Shown here one piece after another: positions 12,279-23,259 of a stretch of 64,000 bases of DNA (positions are counted from its first letter, which is position 1; the number at the start of each line of letters is the position of its first letter). The translations under genes and the position numbers were made by a program. This DNA comes from Lobosporangium transversale (Eukaryota > Mortierellomycota > Mortierellomycetes > Mortierellales > Mortierellaceae): assembly GCF_002105155.1 (NCBI RefSeq), contig NW_019028979.1, positions 1,302,001-1,366,000 of the forward strand, in the 5' to 3' direction. The notes under the pieces were generated by a model, which was not told the DNA's origin, searched no databases, and saw only the letters and a program-made list of their open reading frames with translations.

Positions 12279-13222
12279 ATGTCTGGCATCACTCTTGTCA
12301 ACCAGGTTAAGGCCTCCAAGTTCCTCTCAGGGCTTCTTCAACCCGTCGCCAATGCCTTTGTCAACGCTGCCGGCTATCGTCAGCTCGGTATGTTTTTCTA
12401 TCTTCCTTTATGATCTTGCACAATCACGATTATTTCCGACCACATCCATTTATTTCTTAAATGGGCCATATACGATAACTATGCGACAGAAAAAAAAAAA
12501 GACTCGCTTTCTACTTCATGTAGAATGTAATATGAACAACCCCGGGATGTCCTTTTTCACTTGGAGAGCAAATGAATGCTGTGTTGTTACTTCTCCGGAA
12601 GACGGATATTGTAGAACAGCATGAAAATCCGCGTTTGTAAAAGCTTGCAGAAGAAAAAAAAAAAAAAAAAAAAAAAAAAAGCCATCAGGAACTTTTACCT
12701 AATTACGACTAGACTACAGGACATACACATACGCCTTGTAATCAACGTCTCGACCTCTAGTATTTTTCACTGAGAACCTAATTATTGCACGGAAGAACAA
12801 TAGACAGGAGCATTTCAGGATGTAACCGTCATTTAGACAATTGCCACTTTTTTTATTTTTACTTTATCTCCATGAAAAGCACAGTCATATTCGTTTTCTT
12901 GCTATTTTTCTTACCAATTGCCTTTTTTATCATTATTATTTTTATTCACTGTTCTTCAGGTATGCGTTACGATGACATCCTCCGCGAGGAAACTGACATT
13001 ATCCGCGAGGCTATTCACCGTTTGCCCGAGGAAGAGAACTATGCACGCGTATTCCGTATGAAGACTGCTTTCCAGTACTCTTTGTCCCACACCGTAGCCA
13101 CCAAGGAGAATACTCTCAAAGCTGAGGATGATATCAGATACCTCACCCCCATCATTGACGAGGTTGCTGCCGAATATGCTGAGAGGGAGGACTTCAACAA
13201 CATCAAGTCATTCTCCAAGTAA
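12279..13222 (+). CDS. QCR7: Cytochrome bc1 complex subunit 7 (14 kDa), 2 exons
   Basis: Exon 1 is 12279-12387 and exon 2 is 12960-13222. The codon for Gly37 is split across a 572-bp intron (GTATGT donor, TTCTTCAG acceptor). The product has 123 residues, the usual size for this family. Recognisable segments are the N-terminal NAAGYRQLGMRYDDIL, the helix REETDIIREAIHRLP, the RVFRMKTAFQ segment and the C-terminal YLTPIIDEVAAEYAEREDF. Qcr7 is a matrix-side subunit of mitochondrial complex III that contacts cytochrome b and is needed for assembly. There is no cleavable presequence, as in other fungi. The intron is long for this genome and carries a run of about 28 A near 12653-12680. Confidence 0.96.
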
Positions 13223-13547
13223 AAATAAACATGCAAAAAAGGTGGAATATTAAAAGAAAGCTGATGATTCATAAAAACCTTCAGTTTAGTTTGGAAGGAG
13301 TAGATACTCTTATGGCAATAAATGATTAAAATATATAAAAGACGAATATGTCCTCAATATCATTGTTAAGCACTACAGACTGAAAGGACCATGTAATAGA
13401 ATACCATATAAATCGGTTCATGTGACGCAGAAAACGAACTAATACTCCGCAGCAAACATAGTTTTTTTTTTTCTCTTTCTTTCTTCAACACCACCAAGCT
13501 CTACCATCTATAAACCGCCATCAATATCGTCGCCAACAAGAAACCCA
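13223..13547. other. QCR7 3' flank and F-box gene promoter
   Basis: AT-rich with no frame worth calling. A CT-rich stretch at 13460-13500 lies just before the next start codon. Confidence 0.4.
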
Positions 13548-15635
13548 ATGCCGCCACCACCAGTAATCCGCGTGTTTAGCTTGCCGGAGCTTGCAATTGT
13601 TATAGTACACTATTTGGACACGAAAGATGTTGTCGCTTGTTCGGCGGTATCCAAGGCTCTACATGGTGTCTTTGTACCTTTTGTATGGCAAGATCTTCAC
13701 TTTGGAAAAGACCGATACTCTAGAGCAATATATTCCATGGATAAAGGTCTAACACCATTAGCACGAAATCTTGGCTTCTGGTACAAACCCATAATTGGAT
13801 CAATAAGTCATTCTCCAAATAAACAGGAGCAAGCCCAAGGACAGCCACAAGAACAAAACCAAGAACAAAATCAAGGACTACAAAGAAAGAAGGAGAAAGA
13901 AGCTCAAGAGGCTCAAGAGGAACGCGGTCGTCAGGATTTCGAGTTATTAAGGTCTCTCCAGGAGAAGGCGCCATTAATTAAGTCAATATCAATTCGTGAT
14001 CAAGACTCCATCCTTCCATTCAAGTTGGGTAGTGTCTGCACACGTCTGGAGTCCATTACTTTGGATGGCCTTTCGCTTAAGAACGCAAAACACACGAAGG
14101 AACATTGGGATGCTTGCAAAACGATGGTGGCACGGAATCGCAACCATATCAAATCATTGCATCTGATACGATGGTTCGACAACTGGGAGAAGAAGCCGTT
14201 GTTCGGTCAGCCCGTATGGAATCCTATCTTGAGGTGCCGCGCTTCTTACAACTTACGGTCGCTAACACTGGAGAATACACGCATCTTAGGGCGGCACATG
14301 TCGGCATTTTGGGCCATATGCAAGAGACTGGAGACATTGAGGATAATCGAAGTCTGCTTAGACCTAACCCATCCACAAGCGACAGTCGGAAACACGGGTT
14401 TAAAGGGGGAGCCTAAGATCACAGAGAAGGTGGCGATAGCGGTAGCCTCGGAATCTTCTGAGATGGCTATATCTAGAAGAGCAACATCAGCACCGATATC
14501 AGCATCTGTTGTTGCTGCGGAGGCGAGGCTTCCTCTGCTCCGAACTCTTGTACTTCATGCGTTGCACCCACATACTTCAATGCGACAGCTGGAGCAAATC
14601 ATTGATCATTGCCCTGTCCTCGAAACACTGGACTGGAAGATAGCATGCTCTTCTCCCATCATACTCGCAGACTTCATTGTTGGTTTTGAAGAGAAGAGAT
14701 GGCCAGAGTTGGACTCGATTTGTATCACCAGCTATGGGGTTTCAATCTCGGAAAAAGCCTACCACAGACTCATTCAAGCAGCCACAGACAGAAAGAAATT
14801 TTTACGCCGACTCGATATGCCATATCATTTTGCTAAGCCTGAGACATTTACACTGATGCAACCCCACTATGCAACGCTCGAGTCTCTTGATATCAGTCGT
14901 TATACTTACCTCGATCCTTGTGGTGCGAGTGCCCAGGTGATTGAGATATTGACGCTCTGCCCCAATCTCCAAAGATTTCATGCCACGTTACTAAGGGGCC
15001 AAGATATTATCGAGTCTAAACCGTTTGTTTGTAAGAGCTTGAGAGACTTCAGACTGTTCATTGATATGGAGTTTCCAAATAATGGCTCTATCCGAAGGTT
15101 CTCCACAGATGAAATTCAACAATGTCGCGCTGTATTTAAAAGGCTATCAGTATTTAAAGATCTCCGCCAGCTGGATTTACTTCATACGTTTGATACAGTC
15201 TCTACAATCTTCAGACCTCCTTCTTCCAGTCGTTTGCATGCGAAATATCGGCTCGTTCCTTTGCCGTTCCGTATCAAGGCTGGACTTGATTTGTTGGCAG
15301 GATTGACAAGACTGGAGAGAGTTTGTTTCTGGGGCGGAAGACAAAAGGTTCACATGGAGGATATAGTTTGGATGGTGAAGCATTGGAAGGATCTCAAGTC
15401 GCTTATAGGGAGATGGCGGATTTTGTGGTGTGATAGGGTGCGTAGGAAGGATGATTTTTTTGTTGGAGGAAAGATCTATGCATACTTGAAGAAACATGGG
15501 ATCAGCACTTCTGGCAGTAACTTTAATACGTATTATTTCAACCCACTTGATGATATCGAATGTGTAGACTGCTATGAGTCGAGCGATGTAGAAGAAGAGA
15601 AAGTAGTAGAAGAAGCAAACTTAAAGTTAAAATAA
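13548..15635 (+). CDS. F-box/leucine-rich-repeat protein (1 of 3)
   Basis: A 695-residue intronless frame with its ATG at 13548. Residues about 8-50 form an F-box: IRVFSLPELAIVIVHYLDTK followed by VVACSAVSKALHGVFVPFVW. A Gln/Glu/Lys-rich low-complexity insertion follows (about residues 85-130). Irregular leucine-rich repeats cover about 150-620, with typical segments such as LESLDISRYTYLD and LRQLDLLHTFDT. The C-terminus is acidic (SSDVEEEKVVEE). F-box proteins bind Skp1 in SCF ubiquitin ligases and the LRR selects substrates; the target is unknown. Large intronless F-box/LRR genes are expanded in Mortierella-type fungi. The neighbouring gene at 17648 is of the same class but on the other strand and clearly diverged. 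Confidence 0.88.
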   Translation: MPPPPVIRVFSLPELAIVIVHYLDTKDVVACSAVSKALHGVFVPFVWQDLHFGKDRYSRAIYSMDKGLTPLARNLGFWYKPIIGSISHSPNKQEQAQGQPQEQNQEQNQGLQRKKEKEAQEAQEERGRQDFELLRSLQEKAPLIKSISIRDQDSILPFKLGSVCTRLESITLDGLSLKNAKHTKEHWDACKTMVARNRNHIKSLHLIRWFDNWEKKPLFGQPVWNPILRCRASYNLRSLTLENTRILGRHMSAFWAICKRLETLRIIEVCLDLTHPQATVGNTGLKGEPKITEKVAIAVASESSEMAISRRATSAPISASVVAAEARLPLLRTLVLHALHPHTSMRQLEQIIDHCPVLETLDWKIACSSPIILADFIVGFEEKRWPELDSICITSYGVSISEKAYHRLIQAATDRKKFLRRLDMPYHFAKPETFTLMQPHYATLESLDISRYTYLDPCGASAQVIEILTLCPNLQRFHATLLRGQDIIESKPFVCKSLRDFRLFIDMEFPNNGSIRRFSTDEIQQCRAVFKRLSVFKDLRQLDLLHTFDTVSTIFRPPSSSRLHAKYRLVPLPFRIKAGLDLLAGLTRLERVCFWGGRQKVHMEDIVWMVKHWKDLKSLIGRWRILWCDRVRRKDDFFVGGKIYAYLKKHGISTSGSNFNTYYFNPLDDIECVDCYESSDVEEEKVVEEANLKLK

Positions 15636-17647
15636 GATGACACTTTGTACGGAATACCCCTCCGGAATACTCTCGGTCGTCATGTTCAATAAGTCAATGA
15701 TAGGTATCGGGCTGTAGCTGCAACTAGTGCAGTTACTTTGTTATGTTCCTACCCTATAGCCCCCTTAAAAGGTTTGTCGTGTGGTAGCCCTCGGGAGCGC
15801 AGGAGTGTCCGTGCCATATTAAGTGGGCTACAACATTGTCAGGCTTGTGTGGAACGCTTAGTGCTATTAGTAGACTAAGTCTAATGCAGGTTGAGCGCAA
15901 GCAAATAAAGTCCTTGCATACTCAAAAGCACCTTTGCTCTACCTCTTCATCCCCCCGGCCCCCTTACCACTCACTTCCTCATTACTTCATTGCCTTATTA
16001 CCTCATTACCTCATTACTTCTTGGCAGCGCTTTCGCTCTTGAAAAGAAAAGAAAAAAAAATTCAATATATCTTATCTTCGCAATTGTTGCCCTTACTCTC
16101 CTAGAACGCACAAGAAATAAAGTTTGTGTTATTCAACAAAAATTTTTTACATGGATTTAGTAGTTCGAAATATTTCCGAGCCAACCCCATGACAATATTT
16201 GGTGGCAAATTTATGAACATCTTGCTCGCCCCACTCAGAGACAACACGAGTTCTCAGTCTGATCATTATCATTAGAGGTCCTTTAAGGATTGATGATACA
16301 AGAAACAATCAGTCTATTGGTGAACTATTGGGTATAAAAAGATTGACGATCTATTATCTCTTTAACCCCACAGCAAGTCTCCATTATAAAAATCACTGGC
16401 ACTTCATGGAGGCAAGCTAAGGGTGCCCACAAACACAGGACATGCTCGAAGTATGGGCCTATAGGCGGCCACCAGATTGCTATGAGTACACCGGAGCATG
16501 TTCTCACAGACGGTTTTCTTTTGGGGCAGATCTTCAGCTTTCAAAAGTGATATATCCTCACAATGATAAAAATAACGCTTAAAACAGCAGCTCGAATAGA
16601 TGAAGCCTATTGAACACCGTGTAGTGTTCGTCCATGATATCATTACCAGCATGTGTTTCCCCTATACTTCCTTCAGTTCCTTCGAACTCGTCTTTTCGCA
16701 CTCGAAAAGTAGCCCACAGCGGCCAAGCTTACTTTGACCACGATATGGTCGGAGAGGGAAAACAGTTCTCGTGCCTGCTGGTCCAGGTTTGGTTTCAAAA
16801 GAGGCCTGGAAAGGTTCTTGTTTACACAGCTCATCTCTGACAACAACAATTGGAAGGCAAATCCCTTCCCTTGTGTCAGCTATAATGTTTTTTTGCCTTC
16901 ATGGCTAGAAGATGCCAATGCGCAAAAGCCACGTGCAGATCAAGAATTCCACTCCTTGTCATTCCAAAGGTAATAAATAAACTTTTTTTTTTTTTTTTTG
17001 CAAATCTGTACGAAAATGTTTAGGGCGATGTCTAGCTTCCTTGCAGCTCCTGCAGAAAGGGAAAGAAAGAATCTTTCAGTATCAAGCCCATGCTCACATA
17101 CAGCAACATCTGCATACTTCAATGAGAAGAATAGAAATAAGGAAAGGAAGGAAACCTATTACAACCAATTGCGGCGGGATGAAATATTCTAAACGAGAGA
17201 GTACATGAACTCATCCTTGCCTTGAATCCTATGCAATGCAACATAAAATATACTTGCTTCTTTGCTCAAACATGGACATGTACAGAGCTGCACTGTTACG
17301 AGGTGAAGAATGGATCGAAGCATGCCGAAATATACCTATTTGTTTATAAATACATCTACTATATAGATACAATTAATCTTCTTCTCAATGCATGAATCAA
17401 TACATTTAACTATTATTTATTTATTTTATTATAAACATGGGCAAGAGTAGCAACTATCTCCGAACCATCTCTTCTCTCTTTCTTCTTTTTTTTACTCCAA
17501 TCTCCAAGCTGCCCATGTATGATGCCATATACATGTATTCTTCTTTCTCCCGTGGGTCGGTCTTTTTTTATGCTTTTATTCATGCACTTTGCATCTTCAA
17601 AAAGGCAATTAATGGAACCAAGGTTGGGCAATATTCATTTTTATTTT
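15636..17647. other. Intergenic between two F-box genes
   Basis: No gene supported. Around 15950-16022 is a degenerate minisatellite built on CTCATTAC units. A run of about 17 T lies near 16983-16999. The remainder is AT-rich with only short shadow frames. Confidence 0.4.
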
Positions 17648-19420
17648 TTACAATCCCATCCAATGTATTTCCTCCAACGTCAACTGCTGTGGCAACCCCT
17701 GATCAGTTAGCATGGTTCTAATGGCCTGTGACACAGACTTGTCCCACATCAGTGTCAGCTGTTTGAGGGCTAATTGAGCCCGAAGCATTTGGTACAATGT
17801 CCCGAATTGCATGAATGTTGTCTGGCGTACATCCCCACGCGCCTCTCCTGTGCTCATACTTATATCCATATCTATTCCGCTACCAAAGAGGAGTCCTTGC
17901 CCTTGATTTTGGCTTTGACTAACGGAGAATATAGAAGACATATACCCATTAGTTACTACAGGATCCATGGCTCGGAGTGAAGGTTGATCGATCCAAAGTG
18001 TTAAAGATTCAAGGTTCCTGCACGCCCAATGTGTTGTCGATATTGATGCTGATGTTGATACTGATGCTGATTTTGAATCTAATACCACTCTTGCGCTTGG
18101 GGTTGCATTTGTGACTGATCCAATGGTTACCGCAGTCGTTGTTGTCATCGTCCTTTCCATTGACGAAACCTCTTGCTTAGATTTACTCTGATCCTTGTCT
18201 TTGACCATTTCCGGAGACATTTCAGCATTATTGCCACTGCTTCTTCTGCGAACAAGCTCACTGAGTGCAACATAGTCTCCTTGGACCTCCAGCTCCTTCA
18301 AATTGGGACACTGTTCCAGCACCGTAACCACACCTGACGTCCAATGGCCCATTCTCCCCCGAAATTTCAATGTCACGATCGTGTGGGTGGAACGGCATAG
18401 TAGTGCCTCAATCAGCGCTCCAGGGTTTGTTCTAGTTGACTCTGTGATAGCCAGATCGCCCCGATAATCTCCTACACAATCCAAAACCATTTCACGTAAC
18501 TTGTTATTACTGCTACACTGAACCAATGGGAGAATACTACTAACACCAACGCCGTATCCTAAATCGTGATGGAATGTGTGTAGCATTGGACAACAATTGA
18601 TCACAACAGGCAATAAAGCCCCATAGGCTCCAGAGCTGAGTTGCGGAAGTTTTAGCATCTCGAGTGATGGACATTGTCTTAATAAAGGTGCCAGGACAAT
18701 GTTGTCGTATTCAAACAAAGACTCGTGGAAGAACAATCTTCGAAGGGCTGTTGGCTGAGATAGCTCCATTGGGCTGGGTTCTTCGTCAGTCTTATTATAG
18801 ATGTCGAGCCATATCTCGAGCTCTTCTAGATTGGGCGGGCAATGGGTCAGAACTGCGATCAGAGCGCGAATATCCATCCGCATATTGATCGACAGCCTTC
18901 TTAAGGATGTATGAACTGAAAGGGTTTTGACAACTTCATCTGTGAACGGTTGAAGATAAATTCGATCTATTAAATGCTCGATCCGAAGTGTCTGTAGCCC
19001 AGGGTTCCTTGCAACTAACGAGAGCGCGTTTAGGGATGGATCAAGACGAACCCAGAGTGGATCGTATGATTGGTACCATTGACGACGAGTAGCCTCATCT
19101 TTCGGTGGCCAGGCCAAGGATCCGAGGTTGAGACACGAGAGCGTTTTTAAAAGCGTGCAGCCAGAGCTGTGGACAAGGAGTCGTGCATCAGCGAGGTCAA
19201 TTGTTAGGTTTCGGATTCGATGTGTGTTTTCAAGGATACTGGATGTTTGAACTGAGTCGAGGCTGTAGGCCATCACATCCCGAAAGCGATGTGGTCCAAA
19301 AATAAGACTCCATAGCTTGCTGACTCGATAGCATTGCCAAATGTCCTTTGGCTGCAGCAGCTCAACAATAGTAGCGATGATCAATGAGTTGTCAAAGATC
19401 GAAGGATGTGGGGCAACCAT
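17648..19420 (-). CDS. F-box/leucine-rich-repeat protein (2 of 3)
   Basis: A 590-residue intronless frame starting at 19420. The N-terminal F-box covers about residues 9-45 (LIIATIVELLQPKDIWQCYR followed by VSKLWSLIFGP). Leucine-rich repeats follow, including LQTLRIEHLIDRIYLQ, LEELEIWLDIYN, LEMLKLPQLSSG and LKELEVQGDYVA. A Ser/Thr/Val-rich low-complexity insertion occupies about residues 390-450, and a further LRR segment ends LKQLTLMWDKS. The likely role is an SCF substrate adaptor, inferred from architecture. The start is chosen because the F-box begins within ten residues of it. Confidence 0.87.
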   Translation of the reverse strand: MVAPHPSIFDNSLIIATIVELLQPKDIWQCYRVSKLWSLIFGPHRFRDVMAYSLDSVQTSSILENTHRIRNLTIDLADARLLVHSSGCTLLKTLSCLNLGSLAWPPKDEATRRQWYQSYDPLWVRLDPSLNALSLVARNPGLQTLRIEHLIDRIYLQPFTDEVVKTLSVHTSLRRLSINMRMDIRALIAVLTHCPPNLEELEIWLDIYNKTDEEPSPMELSQPTALRRLFFHESLFEYDNIVLAPLLRQCPSLEMLKLPQLSSGAYGALLPVVINCCPMLHTFHHDLGYGVGVSSILPLVQCSSNNKLREMVLDCVGDYRGDLAITESTRTNPGALIEALLCRSTHTIVTLKFRGRMGHWTSGVVTVLEQCPNLKELEVQGDYVALSELVRRRSSGNNAEMSPEMVKDKDQSKSKQEVSSMERTMTTTTAVTIGSVTNATPSARVVLDSKSASVSTSASISTTHWACRNLESLTLWIDQPSLRAMDPVVTNGYMSSIFSVSQSQNQGQGLLFGSGIDMDISMSTGEARGDVRQTTFMQFGTLYQMLRAQLALKQLTLMWDKSVSQAIRTMLTDQGLPQQLTLEEIHWMGL

Positions 19421-19631
19421 AGATTAAGGGAGAGGAGGTTAAAAAAATAAAAAATAAATAAAAAAAATAAGGATGCTAGTATCGTGAAGGAATTTGAAAG
19501 TGCGAGTAAGTGTATTTGGGGGTGTATGGCGTGGGATGAAAAAAAAAAAAAAAAAAAAAAAAGGAAGGAAAGAGTTGAGTGCTGTGTACTTCTCTATTTC
19601 GAATAATAAAGTGTAGAGTGTGGGAATCAAC

Positions 19632-19669
<38 letters not shown>

Positions 19670-21025
19670 GGATTAAAAGTGAGTGAAAGAAAAAGAGAGA
19701 GGAAGAGAGAGAGAAATGAAAAATAAAATAAAGGTTGTAGCACAGACCGTTGGTGATATTGGCTTTGGAAGCATTGGTCGCATTGGTCGCATTAGCGAAA
19801 ATGGCAGTATCGACAGCATAGAGCATTGGCAGCAATGAAAAAACGAACAAACAACTGATGCATGTGTACACCTCTTGTTCCTTTGTTATTTTTTTTTTTT
19901 TTTTTTTTATTGTCCCAATTGGTTTGTCGATTGAGGTGCTCCACGAGCGTCATTCTGCAGAGTACATTATATTTTGCCATGTACAACATTCAGGCATCGC
20001 TCAGCGTACAATCCTCTTCCTGCCCTCTTTATTATTTTCTTTATTTTTTATTTTTTTACTCTTCCTCCCACACCTTGCTCTTACTCCGCTTACCAACGAT
20101 TTCTTTAGAATTCTTTTCTTTGCCATTCCTTGTTTGTTTGTGTTTGCACCAAGAGTTGGAGATAAAAGATGAAGAGGATTAGCAGTAAGGAAGTGTACCT
20201 TGTGCTCAAATGGAACCTTGTTAAATGAATTAATTTAGTAAAAATAAAATACATAAAAATGTACTGTCTGTATTCCGTAACTGTGACAATGTCTCAATAA
20301 AACAATGCATGTATCCTCATTTTAAGAGATCATGAGCGAATGAATCTTCTCAGCACTCATCAGATCTTTTTTCTTAACCTTCCTTTTCAAAGTACACTTT
20401 CTACATGTTGAAATGCATAAAAGCCAAAGTTTACTTGTTATTGTATTCTTATTATTATAATATTGCAATTTTTTTTTTCTCCTTGTCTCCCAATGGGAAT
20501 GAGTTTTTTTTTCATTTTTTTCGGCGTGGCAAACATGCAAATAAAACACAGCAAATGGTAAAATAGTCCTAAGATGAACTGATTGAAATCCTCAAAACTC
20601 TTTTTTTTTTTTTTTTTTTGATAAAATTTTTTTATTATTCCCAAGGACCCACCCGCTCTTTCGTGTCCATTAATGGGAAAGTTTCTGTGGGCAAACGTTA
20701 ATTTCTCTGGGCGCAAGAGCAGGGGCAAGGCAACCGGCATGTGGGCGCATGATGTTTGTGTACTGTTGATTATATTTAATCTTTTACACCATCCAACATT
20801 TCAACATATACAATGGACACTTGGAATGTGGGCATTAACATATGTATATAATATATATTGTAATTATTACTCTCTAGATCCCCTTTAACCAGATCTATCT
20901 GACCAATCTTATAACTTAGTTGATCTTGGTTAGCTCGTAGGGTCAACGGAATGTCCGGTCCGGTATTTGATTCATAAAATATATTTGGCATAAAGCTATG
21001 AACAAATTTATTAAAATACAGTATA

Positions 21026-21056
<31 letters not shown>

Positions 21057-21059
21057 GGT
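19421..21059. other. Intergenic with many A/T homopolymers
   Basis: No gene supported. Homopolymers occur at about 19540-19561 (A), 19637-19664 (A), 19889-19908 (T), 20603-20619 (T) and 21029-21056 (T). Frames here are mostly translated homopolymer. The 3' UTR of the KCH-like gene lies at the right end. Confidence 0.4.
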
Positions 21060-22055
21060 CTAAACATCCTTTGGAGGAACGGGTAGAGGTGTCCATCGTG
21101 CGCCAATGCTGCTGCCTTCTGGAGAGGGCGCTACATGATGTTGATAAACTTGCTGTTGTTGTTGCTGTGCAGTCTGCCATTGTCCCGGGCCCTGTCCCCG
21201 ACCTCTCTGGTCATCAGAAGCCGCCGGCGGCTTCCACTCCATGGCCTCATAAAGCTCTCGATTGTCGCCATACTTTTGTCGTTGCAATTGTAAATGCTGC
21301 ATCTGTGCATAAGAGAATGATCCTGGTGTAGGCATTATTGCTGGTAATGATGGTTGTGAGTCCCGTCGCTGCTCGGTCATCTCTATCCGTTCTTCTCCGC
21401 CAATGTCATCATTTTGTACGTCCCTTGATGACTGAGATGGCCGTGCCGAGGGCCTGTTTGAGATAGGCCGGGGACGAGGTCGATACGCGTAATGGTTATA
21501 ATCAATACCCTCATCCTGGGTTTCTGTATCCCAAGCAATTGCTGATAAATCAATTCCATTCTCCTGGTTATTTTGATGCTGCTGTTGCTCCAATACATTA
21601 TGGTCACGCAAGGGTGCTGTCGTACCAGGAGATTTAGCTAATTTATATAACCTCACAATCCTAGTTATCATATAAAAAAAAAGATGGCAAAAAGTTTAAA
21701 TACAGGATCATTGAGGTGTAATAACTGTTTTTTTTTTTTTTTTTTTTTTACCTGACGTTCAGATTCCGCTGGCAATACGTATGTAAATGCTCATCCTTGC
21801 GTAATGAGACCAATTTCCCCATGCGGACCAAAACTAGGATAACAAGCGCTCCCAGGAACTGAACAAGATTGCAGACCTGAAGCATGATATTCAAAGCCAA
21901 GGCGAAATGTGTGATGCCGCTCAATTCTGGAAGATTCAATGTCGGCGTCTCGCCTCGGTCTTTCAGTGATTGTTGGTATCCGACCTGGACAAGAATAGTA
22001 CAATTGATAACAAGGCGAGGGAGGTCGCATAGAAGATGCTGCATCCAGTCTACAT

Positions 22056-22089
<34 letters not shown>

Positions 22090-22821
22090 TTTTTTGTTCA
22101 TCCATGGACAAATATAAAAAAAAATTGATCGTAATTTCGGTTACATTTTTTGTATTACAAAACATTTAATCATCTCTAGCATTTCAACCCAGACATTCCT
22201 TTGCATTTTTTTCCCCCTTTGCTTCCTTCGCTTGATTTGCTTACCTCGCAATGTGAACCATGCAAAAAAAACGACGGCATCCAATAGTCCATATCCTTGT
22301 CCAATTCTTTCAAAAAACATGAATCTCTCATGGTTGGTCAAGCAAACCCATCGATAGGCTTCTCTGCTCACGAAAATAGCTTGAATATGCCCTTTCTTGA
22401 GTACCTGGCTAGCTCTCCATCCGCCAAAGAGCATGATTGCTATAGATCCTGTCGTCGCTAAAGCATAGATCACCAAACCTGAGCTATTTCCTTTCCCAAT
22501 TGAAGCCTTTACCCATCCAGATAAGAAGACCAAAGAAAAACAGTCCAGTAATAGTGCGAGCAAAGGCTTGAATAATAAAGATGCAAAAAGATATTGCTTG
22601 ATGGTGCTGTGCTTTTGCGGGTTAGCGATAGAGCCCAGATCCAGCTCCTTGGAGAACGTTGGGACTGTAACTGCCACTGACTGAAGAAGTAGTGAGCCGA
22701 CACGTTTAGGTCCTGTGGTAGAGCTATAAAACTGTGAAGTCTCAGTGGGAGGCGGCTGTGGTAGCGGCTGTTCCATTGTAAAGTTGCAAATGTGTTGGCA
22801 GGCACAAGTTGATTGCGACAA
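21060..22821 (-). CDS. KCH-family fungal K+ transport membrane protein, 3 exons
   Basis: Exons 22821-22245, 22049-21752 and 21660-21060 join in frame to 491 residues; an internal ATG at 22776 is an alternative start. Introns are 195 and 91 bp. Hydrophobic segments include YLFASLLFKPLLALLLDCFS, LVIYALATTGSIAIMLFGGW, LLDAVVFFAWFTL and a later pair around LNIMLQVCNLVQFLGALVIL. The segment LLCDLPRLVINCTILV and the following LHTYCQRNLNVRI resemble the conserved part of Kch1/Kch2 (formerly Prm6), which support low-affinity K+ influx at the plasma membrane during pheromone and Ca2+ signalling in yeast. The C-terminal 200 residues are cytoplasmic-like, Gln/Pro/Arg-rich and disordered. Family assignment is from memory of the pattern, so moderate. 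Both introns carry very long A runs on the sense strand, one just before an acceptor. Confidence 0.65.
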
Positions 22822-22993
22822 GAATGAAAGTAAAGAAGGGTTGTAAGGAAAGTGATGGTCAAGATGTAATATAAATAAGAATCAGGAGTAGGCTGACCAC
22901 GCGGGTTTGTGCGCAATGACGAAAGGGGAGCTGCAGGAGATTACGCACAACAGAATGAATAACAATGAGTTTGGACAGTAAAAATGCAGCGAA

Positions 22994-23259
22994 TCCTCTC
23001 AGTGCACGCTTTGGGAGCGCTTTTGGGACCACGTGATAAATTTTTGTGTAACAAAGAAAAAGCAAAAGCAAAAAGCGCTGTTGAAAAAAAAGCCAGGAAG
23101 TGAAGAATCTTTCAAGACCCCATTTGCAGAACTGAGGATAATTTTTTTACAGCGCTTTTACTTTTGCTTTTTCTTTGTTACAGCATCTCCCTTAACTGTG
23201 TACAATAAAAACTATCTACATGGGCCCAAAAGCGCCCCCAAAAGCGTGCACTGAGAGGA
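22994..23259. mobile_element. Foldback/MITE-like inverted-repeat element
   Basis: The outer arms start TCCTCTCAGTGCACGC at 22994 and are mirrored at 23259. Inner arms containing TAACAAAGAAAAAGC end at 23080 and are mirrored from 23150. The arms total about 87 and 110 bp around a 69-nt loop, and they carry small indels. There is no coding capacity. I see no convincing target duplication. It lies about 170 bp upstream of the KCH-like start codon. Confidence 0.7.

Noticed and set aside
19439-20182. Frames up to 131 codons on both strands
   Set aside because: Mostly Phe/Lys runs from homopolymers.
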